Assembly: GCA_028871345.1 (NCBI GenBank)
Contig: JAGWNK010000040.1
Span: 1 to 33,179 of the forward strand
Source of the DNA: Alphaproteobacteria bacterium
GTDB taxonomy: Bacteria; Pseudomonadota; Alphaproteobacteria; Micropepsales; Micropepsaceae
Length of the DNA stretch: 33,179 bases
Direction of reading: 5' to 3'
In this document: one piece after another, positions 8,344 to 16,064 of the stretch
Position numbering within the stretch: the first letter of the stretch is position 1
How the letters are laid out: every line of letters starts with the position of its first letter
Notes under the pieces: model-generated
Told to the model about the DNA's origin: nothing
Database searches by the model: none
Seen by the model: the letters and a program-made list of their open reading frames with translations, nothing else
Program-made: the position numbers and the translations under genes

Positions 8344-9801
8344 ATGGGATCCAAAAGGCTGATGACGGAAGAGCCGGAAGCGGGCAAGTCACTCGATCCA
8401 CAGGACTGGGCAGAACTGCGCGCCGCGGGACACCGCATGCTAGACGACATGTTTGACTTCATTCAACATGTCCGGGAGCGACCGGTCTGGAGGCCGATTC
8501 CGCCTGAAGTCCGAGCCCATTTTCGTACCCCGCTGCCGCAAGCCTCCCAACCCCTTGAGACGGTCTACAAAGAGTTTTCCGAATTCATTTTGCCGTACAC
8601 GGCTGGGAATGTTCATCCGGCATTCATGGGTTGGGTACATGGCGGTGGTACGCCCGTTGGTATGCTCGCGGAAATGCTCTCGGCAGGCATAAACGCCAAT
8701 CTCGGAGGCCGCGATCATGTTCCGGTTGAAGTGGAACGGCAACTCGTCGAGTGGGCGAGGGAAATGTTCAAATTTCCCGCCGGGGCGAGCGGACTTTTCG
8801 TGACCGGAACATCACTGGCCAATTTCATAGCTGTCTTGGTGGCTCGTGCGCAGGCACTCGGACCTGAAGTGCGGCGCACGGGTGTTGGAGGGGATGGCAC
8901 CCTGCTGCGCGCCTACACGTCCCGGGCCGCGCACCGTTGCATCCCGTTGGCCGTGGATCTCGCCGGGTTTGGGACGGATTCTCTTCGACTCATCCCTACG
9001 GATCACCGACATCGTATCGATTTGACTGCACTTCGCGAGGCGATCGAAAACGATCGGCGGGATGGACTCCGCCCGTTCCTCGTAATAGGAACAGCCGGCA
9101 CGGTTGACACCGGTGCAGTAGACCCGATCGACGACTTGGCGAACCTGTGCAGTGACCAGGGCATGCGCCTCCATATCGACGGAGCCTTCGGAGCACTAGC
9201 CGTGCTCTCCCCCGCATTGGCACCGCTGGTAAAGGGATTGGAGCGGGCGGACTCCATCGCATTCGATTTTCATAAATGGGCTCAGGTTCCATACGATGCA
9301 GGTTTTCTCTTGGTGCGAGACGGAAACCTGCATCGGCGGACCTTTGCCACTCCGGCTGCCTATCTGCGCCCCGATGCCAGAGGCATCGCGGCGGGTGCGC
9401 CATGGTTTTCGGATTACGGACCGGATCTGTCCAGAGGGTTTCGGGCTCTGAAGACCTGGTTCACGCTAAAGACCTTTGGTGTGGAACGGATCGGCTCGGT
9501 GCTAGCGCATACATGCGAATTAGCCCGTTATCTCGAGCGGAAAGTTCTTGTTGAACGTCGGCTTGAGCTCTTGGCGCCAGCACAACTGAATATCGTCTGT
9601 TTTCGTTTTGCCGCCGATGACAGCGTGAATTCTCAGATCGTGGTCGACCTGCATGAGGCGGGCATCGTCGCTCCGTCTACCACAATCATCGACGGCAAAC
9701 TGGCGATCAGAGCCGCCTTCGTCAACCATCGTACACAAAAGTGCGATGTGGACGCCCTTGTCAGTGGGGTTGTGCAGTTCGGAGAACGTCTGACTGTCTG
9801 A
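8344..9801 (+). CDS. Group II PLP-dependent decarboxylase (aromatic-L-amino-acid/glutamate decarboxylase family)
   Basis: 485 residues, family length. Seen: PYTAGNVHPAFMGWVHGGG and ANLGGRDHVPVEVERQLVEW near the N terminus, the VTGTSLANF phosphate loop, His197 in TSRAAHR that stacks on the cofactor, Asp279 in HIDGAFGA that binds the pyridine nitrogen, and Lys311 in FDFHKW forming the Schiff base. These are the hallmarks of decarboxylases acting on L-DOPA, tryptophan, tyrosine, histidine or related acids; the substrate cannot be read from sequence. Start: ATG 8344, with ATG 8362 (MTEEPEAG) also possible. Its 3' end overlaps the end of the convergent channel gene by 41 bp. Likely regulator: the divergent MarR protein. 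Confidence 0.88.
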   Translation: MGSKRLMTEEPEAGKSLDPQDWAELRAAGHRMLDDMFDFIQHVRERPVWRPIPPEVRAHFRTPLPQASQPLETVYKEFSEFILPYTAGNVHPAFMGWVHGGGTPVGMLAEMLSAGINANLGGRDHVPVEVERQLVEWAREMFKFPAGASGLFVTGTSLANFIAVLVARAQALGPEVRRTGVGGDGTLLRAYTSRAAHRCIPLAVDLAGFGTDSLRLIPTDHRHRIDLTALREAIENDRRDGLRPFLVIGTAGTVDTGAVDPIDDLANLCSDQGMRLHIDGAFGALAVLSPALAPLVKGLERADSIAFDFHKWAQVPYDAGFLLVRDGNLHRRTFATPAAYLRPDARGIAAGAPWFSDYGPDLSRGFRALKTWFTLKTFGVERIGSVLAHTCELARYLERKVLVERRLELLAPAQLNIVCFRFAADDSVNSQIVVDLHEAGIVAPSTTIIDGKLAIRAAFVNHRTQKCDVDALVSGVVQFGERLTV

Positions 9802-10879
9802 CGTGCGGAATTTGATCGTTGAGATTGGCATGCCATCTTGGGAGCGCATCAGGGTATTCGTCACGCATCCAGGCCAGCATTCTTTCACGCAGCTCACAGC
9901 GCAGGTCCCAGGATTTTCCCGAATCCGATGAGGTCACCAGGATTCGCACCTGCATAGACATACTCCGTTCGCTGATGTCGCTGACCTGCACGTTGAACAC
10001 ATGGCCGTCCCAGAGCCTGGACGCCCTGGCGATTTCCTGTGCTCTTGCCCGGATGCGGTCCACGTCCGTACTGTAATCACAGTAAAGGTACACAGAGCCG
10101 ATCAGAGATGAGGAGGTACGGGTCCAATTCTGGAAAGGCGTTGTCATGAGGTAGCTGATCGGAACGACAAGTCGCCTCCAATCCCAACATCGCAGGACGA
10201 CATAGGTCGACGTTATTTCTTCGATCCAGCCCCATTCATTGTCAATAATGACTACATCGTCGATGCGAATTGGCTGAGTGATGGCCAGTTGAAGCCCGGC
10301 GACCAGATTTTCCAACAGGGGTTTTGCCGCAAATCCGACCGCGATGCCGGCGATACCGGCAGATGCAAACAGACTGACACCAAACTGACGCACGGCATCG
10401 AAGGTCATTAGGGCCAAAGCAATCGTCACGATTGCGATGGCAACGTCCACGGTTCGTTTGAGGATACGCATCTGGGTTACAGCCTTGCGCGCCAGGAGGT
10501 TGTCTGACGTGTCCGTCCTGAAGCGACCCACATAGCGATTGATGGCGAGATCGCTGGCGATGATCGCAACCCAGCCGGCCAGGATCACGAAAGCAGCAAG
10601 CAGCAATCTCTTGATAGTATCCGCGGAACTCACGCTGATAGGAAGAAAGGGCGTGATGATTTCGGCGGCAAGCAAAGTGAGCGCAAATTGCGCAAAGCCG
10701 CCGGCGTGTTCCAGCATTAAACGTGAGAGGGGTTGGTCGCTTCGGAGCGTTCGCCGCAATATCGGACGAACTGCGCCGAGGAGCGCCGCAGCTACAGCTG
10801 CGGTCGCAGCCAAGGCAATCGCCGCGACCAACCAACCGGGAACCCATTGTGGAACGAATGAAGGGTGGACGGCATTCAT
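9761..10879 (-). CDS. MscS-family mechanosensitive channel (first of two)
   Basis: 372 residues starting MNAVHPSF at an ATG that overlaps the otsA stop (ATGA), so translation is coupled to otsA; a longer in-frame start at 10903 would lie deeper in otsA. Hydrophobic segments at about residues 12-38, 60-82, 90-112 and 138-158 precede the pore-lining helix FGVSLFASAGIAGIAVGFAA, with Gly/Ala packing typical of MscS. Then come the beta domain (ITQPIRIDDVVIIDNEWGWIEEITSTYVVL, NWTRTSS) and the C-terminal alpha-beta domain. Role: opens under membrane tension to release solutes on osmotic downshock. Pairing with a trehalose synthesis gene makes physiological sense. It is unlike the second channel nearby in sequence. 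Confidence 0.9.
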   Translation of the reverse strand: MNAVHPSFVPQWVPGWLVAAIALAATAAVAAALLGAVRPILRRTLRSDQPLSRLMLEHAGGFAQFALTLLAAEIITPFLPISVSSADTIKRLLLAAFVILAGWVAIIASDLAINRYVGRFRTDTSDNLLARKAVTQMRILKRTVDVAIAIVTIALALMTFDAVRQFGVSLFASAGIAGIAVGFAAKPLLENLVAGLQLAITQPIRIDDVVIIDNEWGWIEEITSTYVVLRCWDWRRLVVPISYLMTTPFQNWTRTSSSLIGSVYLYCDYSTDVDRIRARAQEIARASRLWDGHVFNVQVSDISERSMSMQVRILVTSSDSGKSWDLRCELRERMLAWMRDEYPDALPRWHANLNDQIPHVRQSDVLRTAQPH

Positions 10880-12264
10880 GCTGCTGCTCTTGACTTCGTA
10901 CAATCTAAGAGGGCTTCAAGGAAGTGGGTGCAATAGCTTTCCACGGTCAACGACAGGAGACGTTCAAACAGTCGCGTGTGACGGCGTCTCCGTTCGTTCG
11001 CACCCATCAAGAGGGCCTCGTGCATGGCCTCGGCGATTTCGTCGGGATCGTAGGGGTTCACCACGAGCGCATCGTCGAAATAGCTTGAGGCGCCTGCGAA
11101 GCGAGAGAGTACCAACACCCCGGGATCTGTACGGTCCTGAGCGGCGATGTATTCATGAGCCACAAGATTCATCCCGTCGCGTAGGGGCGTAACGACACCG
11201 ACGCGAGCGATGCGATAGAATCCGGCAAGGGTGGATCGAGCAAACCCTTGGCTCATGTAGCGCAGCGGCACCCAATCGAACGCGCCGTGACGAGCATTTA
11301 TGTCGCCGGCGAGCCTGTTGAGGACGGGTCTCAACGCTGCGTACTCCGACACTTCTTCCCGGGAGGGTGCAGCGATCTGCAGGAAGCTTACATTCATTCG
11401 GTGTTCGGGGAATCGCGTCAGAAGCCTATGGAATGCTTCGAAGCGGTTTGGAAGACCTTTTGAATAATCAAGGCGATCTGCTCCAATCATGAGCTTGCGC
11501 CCCACCAGACTGTCCTTCAGTCTCAATCCCGTTTTGCTCCGGGCGGAATGCTCTGCGACGTGTTGAAACTCTCGGCTATCGATGCCGATAGGGGTCACAA
11601 TGCATCGTATTGTGCTCCGTGGAGCTGCGATTTCGCCGTTGCTGTCGACCTGATGTCGAAGAATGATACGGACCGAGTCAAGAAAGTCGCGCTGGTGTTC
11701 TACGGTCTGGAAGCCGATGACATCATACGCGCAAAAGTCGTTCAGCAACTCTCCTCCCTGAGGAAGAGCCGCGAAGACACTCGCTGGCACGAATGGAATG
11801 TGGAGGAAGAAGCCCATTCGGTTTTCTGCGCCCAGTTTCCGCAGTTCGTCCGCCAGGGGTATCAGGTGGTAATCGTGGACCCAAACAACGTCGTCAGGCT
11901 CGAGAAGTTTTGCGAGCACCTTGGCGAACATCTCATTGACGGCTCTATAGCCTTCGAGATGTTCGCGACGGAACTCGATGAGGCCCAGGCGAAAATGGAG
12001 AAGAGGCCACAGGACACCGTTCGCGAAACCTACATAAAAGTTGCGATAGTCGTCATGCGACAGGTCAATAGTCGCGTATTGCACGCCGCCTTGTTCAACA
12101 ACTGATGCATTCTCGCTGGTTTGCGCCGCCGTGCGGCCACTCCAGCCGAACCACAGGGAGCCGGGTTTCACGGCATCGCGTAACGCGACAGCGAGCCCTC
12201 CCGCCTGGGCTTTTCGGCCCGCAGGCACAGGCACTCGGTTTGAAACGATGACAACCCGCGACAT
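10876..12264 (-). CDS. otsA: Trehalose-6-phosphate synthase (GT20)
   Basis: 462 residues, a normal OtsA length. Family reaction: UDP-glucose plus glucose-6-phosphate gives trehalose-6-phosphate and UDP. Active-site residues are all visible: Arg10 in VSNRVPVP, GG at 22-23 in AGGLAVAL, Tyr77 and Trp86 in YVGFANGVLWPLLH, Asp131 in HDYHL, His155 in FLHIPF, Arg264 and Lys269 in ADRLDYSKG, Asp363 and Glu371 in RDGMNLVAHEY. No otsB phosphatase gene or fused phosphatase domain is present in the window. Produces a compatible solute for osmotic and desiccation stress. Other GT20 products (glucosylglycerol phosphate) are less likely but not excluded. Confidence 0.92.
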   Translation of the reverse strand: MSRVVIVSNRVPVPAGRKAQAGGLAVALRDAVKPGSLWFGWSGRTAAQTSENASVVEQGGVQYATIDLSHDDYRNFYVGFANGVLWPLLHFRLGLIEFRREHLEGYRAVNEMFAKVLAKLLEPDDVVWVHDYHLIPLADELRKLGAENRMGFFLHIPFVPASVFAALPQGGELLNDFCAYDVIGFQTVEHQRDFLDSVRIILRHQVDSNGEIAAPRSTIRCIVTPIGIDSREFQHVAEHSARSKTGLRLKDSLVGRKLMIGADRLDYSKGLPNRFEAFHRLLTRFPEHRMNVSFLQIAAPSREEVSEYAALRPVLNRLAGDINARHGAFDWVPLRYMSQGFARSTLAGFYRIARVGVVTPLRDGMNLVAHEYIAAQDRTDPGVLVLSRFAGASSYFDDALVVNPYDPDEIAEAMHEALLMGANERRRRHTRLFERLLSLTVESYCTHFLEALLDCTKSRAAA

Positions 12265-12856
12265 CCATCCCGCTCCAGTCTTGGCATTTTCTCGAAAGGA
12301 CTAGCGCGGGATCGGAAGGCGAAACCGCTGTATTCTAGTGTATGGCGATTGAGCGCTCCTCTGCTGGTATCAATGATGCAAACGCTTGGCATCGACGTCA
12401 GGTTCCCCAAAGTTCCTCTCCATTCAAGATGTGGGGGTCCGTGCCCATGGAGCGACCGTCAGCATTGCACTGGCAGCAGGAAAACCGGCCCGTCTGTCCC
12501 GTCTTGGCGGGTGCGGTGCAACCGTTCTTGAACCGACGGTCGGGCGGTCAGGACGCTGAGATTGTTCTGTGCCGGAGCATCGTTCCAATTGCACGGGGGC
12601 GCACGGATACGCTCTTGGCAATGCAGTGGTAAGGTGTAGGCGGGAACGCCGTGCCAGAAACGACCCCCCCCGCCATCCGTACTCGCCGCTCACGCGGGGG
12701 GCGCTGGCTGACCTGACCGACTAACGTGTTTCGACTCGATTCGCCCATGCCATCCGGCCAGCCTTGAATGCTGGCCCATCCGCAGTGATGATCGTCAGCT
12801 TGGCAACGATTCCGCAAATGATAGATATATTCCACATATGGGATGTCGGTCGGGCG
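12265..12856. other. 592-bp divergent gap between otsA and the second channel gene
   Basis: No intact gene. It must hold the promoters of otsA and of the second channel gene, but I see no convincing pair of boxes. Open stretches on both strands are short and lack family resemblance, except for a possible transposase scrap in its middle (listed separately). Confidence 0.5.
12416..12559 (+). pseudogene. Possible decayed fragment of an IS110-type transposase N terminus
   Basis: One forward frame, ending at the TGA 12557-12559, reads DVGVRAHGATVSIALAAGKP followed by ARLSRLGGCGATVLEP. This resembles the start of IS110/IS1111 transposases, which open with a pattern like VGxDVHKAxxxVALAxG before a R-LG strand, but the catalytic Asp position is Arg here. 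Slightly downstream, a different frame gives SIVPIARGRTD, which could match the later S-IP-R-GD--KTD region, implying a frameshift. No terminal repeats or remaining catalytic domain are present. The resemblance is short and judged by eye, so this is only tentative. Confidence 0.25.
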
Positions 12857-14119
12857 ATGTCCGAGACGCCCCATCGCCTGATAGTGCAGGTTGAGAGACC
12901 TGTCGTCCTTATTCAACTTGGTGCGATCCTGGCCTCGGGTCTGCTGGCCTTCTGGCTGGGAAACGTCGCGCGGCAGCCGCTCGCCCGTTTGGCGTTGTCG
13001 CCTCTAATTAGAGGCTGGGGGCCGGCATTCTTGCGGGTGTGCGCTTCGGCGGCGCCACCAATGATTTGGCTGATGTGTCTGTGGCTGGTTGCCGCGGTTG
13101 GCAATCTGGCAGCGGAGCCTTTGCCGTTGGTCGACGCAGCAATTGACCTGGTGCTGGCCTGGATTTTTATCCGACTGTTGTCATTCAGCGTCAGGGCGCC
13201 TTTTGCCTCTGTGGTCATATCTGTCGTTGCGTGGTCTGTCGCGGCACTCAGCATCTTAGGCCTTCTGCAACCCTTGACGAAGGAGTTGGATGCATCCGCC
13301 CTCAACGTCGGCAAGTTCCGGATTTCTGCACTGACAGCGATCGATGCGACCTTCGTTCTGGCGGCACTGCTTTGGTTTACAACTATCATATTCCGCTTTC
13401 TGCAACGCCAGATTATGCGTTCGCAGGCACTGACGCCGTCGCTGCAGGTACTGCTCATTCAGTTGTTGCAGATATTTCTGCCTGCGCTGGCCGTCATCAT
13501 TGGATTAACTGCTGCCGGCATCGATATTACAGCGTTGACTGTGATATTCGGCGCTGTTGGCCTCGGTGTTGGTCTAGGCTTGCAGCGCCTTGTGGCAAAT
13601 CTGGTTGCAGGGTTGACGCTGCTCATTGGTCGCACCATCAAACCTGGAGATATCATAGAGTACAAGAATAGCTACGGCTGGGTAACCGCAATGGGCGCGC
13701 GCTACGTGACGCTGCGCACGCGCGATGGTGTCGAGCACCTGGTTCCAAATGATTATTTTCTCGAGAACGGCGTAGAAAATTGGTCATACTCCGATGTGAG
13801 GCTGCGGTTGCATGTTCCGGTAAGCGTCGCATACGAGTCTGACGTTCGGCAGGCGATAGCCCTGGCAGTGGACGCGGCGAAAAGCGTGAAGCGAGTGATT
13901 GAGCGGCCGGAGCCGCTATGCTTGCTGAAGGCTTTTGGAGAAAGCTCCATCGATCTTGAAATTCGCATATGGATTGAGGATCCCCGCAACGGCACCCAGA
14001 ACGTCAAGAGCGAGGTTCTGTTGGCGGTATGGGATCGATACAAGAACGCTGGGATCAGGTTTCCCTATCCGCAGCGCGATGTGCATCTCGTGTCGGTGCC
14101 GGGCCCGGCAGCGATGTAA
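12857..14119 (+). CDS. MscS-family mechanosensitive channel (second of two)
   Basis: 420 residues from ATG 12857 (MSETPHRL); the frame is open upstream to a TTG at 12764 with ATGs at 12788 and 12818 as other options. Several membrane segments (around residues 17-35, 55-75, 85-105, 112-132, 148-168) precede the pore helix region ITALTVIFGAVGLGVGLGLQ and LVANLVAGLTLLIGRTIKPGD, then the beta domain (YGWVTAMGARYVTLRTRDGV, LVPNDYFLENGVENW) and the C-terminal domain ending in FPYPQRDVHL, a common ending for this subfamily. Larger N-terminal membrane region than E. coli MscS. Divergent from otsA, so it completes a local osmotic-stress gene group. Confidence 0.92.
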   Translation: MSETPHRLIVQVERPVVLIQLGAILASGLLAFWLGNVARQPLARLALSPLIRGWGPAFLRVCASAAPPMIWLMCLWLVAAVGNLAAEPLPLVDAAIDLVLAWIFIRLLSFSVRAPFASVVISVVAWSVAALSILGLLQPLTKELDASALNVGKFRISALTAIDATFVLAALLWFTTIIFRFLQRQIMRSQALTPSLQVLLIQLLQIFLPALAVIIGLTAAGIDITALTVIFGAVGLGVGLGLQRLVANLVAGLTLLIGRTIKPGDIIEYKNSYGWVTAMGARYVTLRTRDGVEHLVPNDYFLENGVENWSYSDVRLRLHVPVSVAYESDVRQAIALAVDAAKSVKRVIERPEPLCLLKAFGESSIDLEIRIWIEDPRNGTQNVKSEVLLAVWDRYKNAGIRFPYPQRDVHLVSVPGPAAM

Positions 14120-14144
14120 ACGCTGCTTGAGAAATCGCGGGGGG

Positions 14145-15572
14145 CTACGTCCATTGGAGGAATGCCGCCCCGTACGCAGGCAACTCTGCAAACTGCGGCA
14201 ATTCCGCTGGCACTTCCGTCCAACTGATGTTCGTCTTCGCGTCGAGGGAAGTACCGGCAAGGCGAACCGCACGGGAGAGCGGCCTGCCTGTGGCTTCCGG
14301 CCATGAAATTTCCAGCGAAATGGCAGTGGCACTCTTGTTGATGAGCGCCAGAAAGAAGTCTGCATTGCGTCGGCCTGCGTACGCCCGCAATTTACTCGTA
14401 GGCGTTGTTCTGCAGAGTTGCAGCTGGGCCCCCGCAAAAAGCTGAGCAAATTGCATCCCGTAATAGACCGGTCGAACGGAAACCTCCCCAGTGCCGCGCG
14501 ATTCAATCGGAGTGTATAGGCCATCGCCGCCGCCATGCAGGTCGATTCCAGCACAACCCAGTGTCGCAGCCTGCAACAGAAAATCTGCGGACCACAGCGT
14601 GGACGCGTAGGCGTTGCTCACACCTGGTTTACCGCCGCCGTAACATGAATTGGCTTCCGTAATTCGGAAGGGGATGTTCGCTCGAGCAGCATCCCTTTGA
14701 CCGATGTCCAAGCGCCGTTCGAGCTGTGAATTCGAATTCAACAGTCGAGCAGCATTCATTGCCGGGTCTTTGGCTGGCCCCATGGCATAATAGTGACTGG
14801 TTAGTAGAACGGCGTCGCTGGTCAGTCTGCCAAATCGATCCACCCATTCCATGTTGGCGGCGGTATCGGGACCGGCAAACGGCGCGCGTGGTCTCGATTT
14901 CCGAACGGCCCCGGCGAATTCCGTATAGCCCGCATAATACTCGGCGAAATCATAGCTCGTGCTTCGAAAGAACGGATTTCCGGCGTAGAAATCCACCTCG
15001 TTTCCGACTTGTAATGCGATCAATTTGTCGCCGAGAATATCGACCGCGTGCCTTCCTTCATCGCCGGCGCGCGCGGCGTTGCCTGAACCGAAGTTAAGCC
15101 CGTAGATTACTCTCCAACCCGTCGCATCCAGAAAAGCGCGGAGCTTGGCGATGGCGGAAGGAGTAATCGCACCGTTCCGTCTCGCATCAACACTGGGGCT
15201 ACACAGCCGCCATTCCCAGTACGTCCTGCCATGCTCCACGGCGGCCCTGAGTTTGGGCGTCATGAAATCGCCAGCGTCGCTCTTCCAGACAGAACAGTCG
15301 CTGAGATTGCCGCCAAGGCGCAAAACCCCGTGACGACTGAGACGCCGAAAGGCATCGACGAGGGGCAGATTATCGGGCGAGAAGTGGTTGGGATCGTAAA
15401 GCTGGGTGCTCTCATAGCTGAGGCCGATGAAATCCGGGCGTACTATTCCCACGTGTTCATCCAAAACTTCAACTATCGCTTTGGAAGATGCGCCCGCGTC
15501 CAAACTCGCGGCTCGCATCGGCGTCAGCGCGCTTGCGGAAGCCAGGGCAGAAAATCGCCTGCGGGTCAACAT
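14145..15572 (-). CDS. Tat-exported glycoside hydrolase, GH79-like
   Basis: 475 residues. The N terminus MLTRRRFSALASASALTP has a twin-arginine motif (TRRRF) and a short hydrophobic stretch, so export in folded form is likely. The body resembles GH79 beta-glucuronidase/heparanase-like enzymes: FIGLSYESTQL, FSPDNLPLVDAFRRL, GVLRLGGNLSD, then LQVGNEVDFY with Glu192 as probable acid/base and ITEANSCYGGG with Glu306 as probable nucleophile, and a C-terminal beta domain (about residues 390-475). Substrate unknown; plant or glycosaminoglycan-type uronides or arabinogalactan are possibilities for the clan. Its start is 10 nt from the end of the upstream HIT gene, indicating co-transcription. Other clan A families cannot be ruled out. 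Confidence 0.65.
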   Translation of the reverse strand: MLTRRRFSALASASALTPMRAASLDAGASSKAIVEVLDEHVGIVRPDFIGLSYESTQLYDPNHFSPDNLPLVDAFRRLSRHGVLRLGGNLSDCSVWKSDAGDFMTPKLRAAVEHGRTYWEWRLCSPSVDARRNGAITPSAIAKLRAFLDATGWRVIYGLNFGSGNAARAGDEGRHAVDILGDKLIALQVGNEVDFYAGNPFFRSTSYDFAEYYAGYTEFAGAVRKSRPRAPFAGPDTAANMEWVDRFGRLTSDAVLLTSHYYAMGPAKDPAMNAARLLNSNSQLERRLDIGQRDAARANIPFRITEANSCYGGGKPGVSNAYASTLWSADFLLQAATLGCAGIDLHGGGDGLYTPIESRGTGEVSVRPVYYGMQFAQLFAGAQLQLCRTTPTSKLRAYAGRRNADFFLALINKSATAISLEISWPEATGRPLSRAVRLAGTSLDAKTNISWTEVPAELPQFAELPAYGAAFLQWT

Positions 15573-15582
15573 GTCGGCAGCT

Positions 15583-15999
15583 CTACAAAGCGGCTCTAAT
15601 CTTGGCGGCCAGCGGTTCGAGTTCCGCGGAGCTTACCATGTCGCGAGCGTGGAATTTCAGGTCAACGCCTGCTGACCGTGGAATGATGTGAACATGGACA
15701 TGGTCGATGCTCTGGCCTGCAGCTGCACCGTTCAGTTGTACCAGCATGAGGCCGGCTGGGGCGAGTCCACGCTTGACCGCCGCGGCGACTTTCTGCGTGG
15801 TCGAAATGAGTGCTGCGGCTCCTTCAGGGGAGAGGTCAAAGATATTGACGGCATCCTCTTTGGGCACGACCAGGACATGCCCTTCAGCCTGCGGCATAAC
15901 ATCCATGAATGCCAACGTCTTGTCATCTTCGTAGACCTTAATGCATGGAATTTCACCGCGCAGGATGCGTGCGAAGATGTTCGATGGATCGTAGGGCAT
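15583..15999 (-). CDS. HIT-family nucleotide-binding protein (HinT-like)
   Basis: 138 residues. The histidine triad is plain: HVHVHIIPR near residue 110, with SIDHVHVH placing the nucleophilic middle His. Other family marks are NIFARILRGEIPCIKVYEDD, LAFMDVMPQAEGHVLVVPK and LVQLNGAAAGQSIDH. Relatives hydrolyse nucleoside phosphoramidates or transfer nucleoside monophosphates; the natural substrate is not clear. Located in a reverse-strand run after the FemAB-like gene (65 nt gap) and 10 nt before the GH79-like gene. Confidence 0.92.
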   Translation of the reverse strand: MPYDPSNIFARILRGEIPCIKVYEDDKTLAFMDVMPQAEGHVLVVPKEDAVNIFDLSPEGAAALISTTQKVAAAVKRGLAPAGLMLVQLNGAAAGQSIDHVHVHIIPRSAGVDLKFHARDMVSSAELEPLAAKIRAAL

Positions 16000-16064
16000 G
16001 GTGTACTGCTCGCATTGTCAAATTCGATTCTAGTGAACCTTGGACGCTGGAACCACAAGCCGTG

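Noticed and set aside
8006..8362. Forward open frame of 118 codons before the decarboxylase
   Set aside because: TTG start, overlap with the decarboxylase start, and no recognisable motifs; the opposite strand is equally open. Described only as part of the gap.
12548..12916. Reverse-strand frame in the otsA/channel gap
   Set aside because: Overlaps the start of the channel gene, with an arginine/proline-rich product typical of shadow frames.
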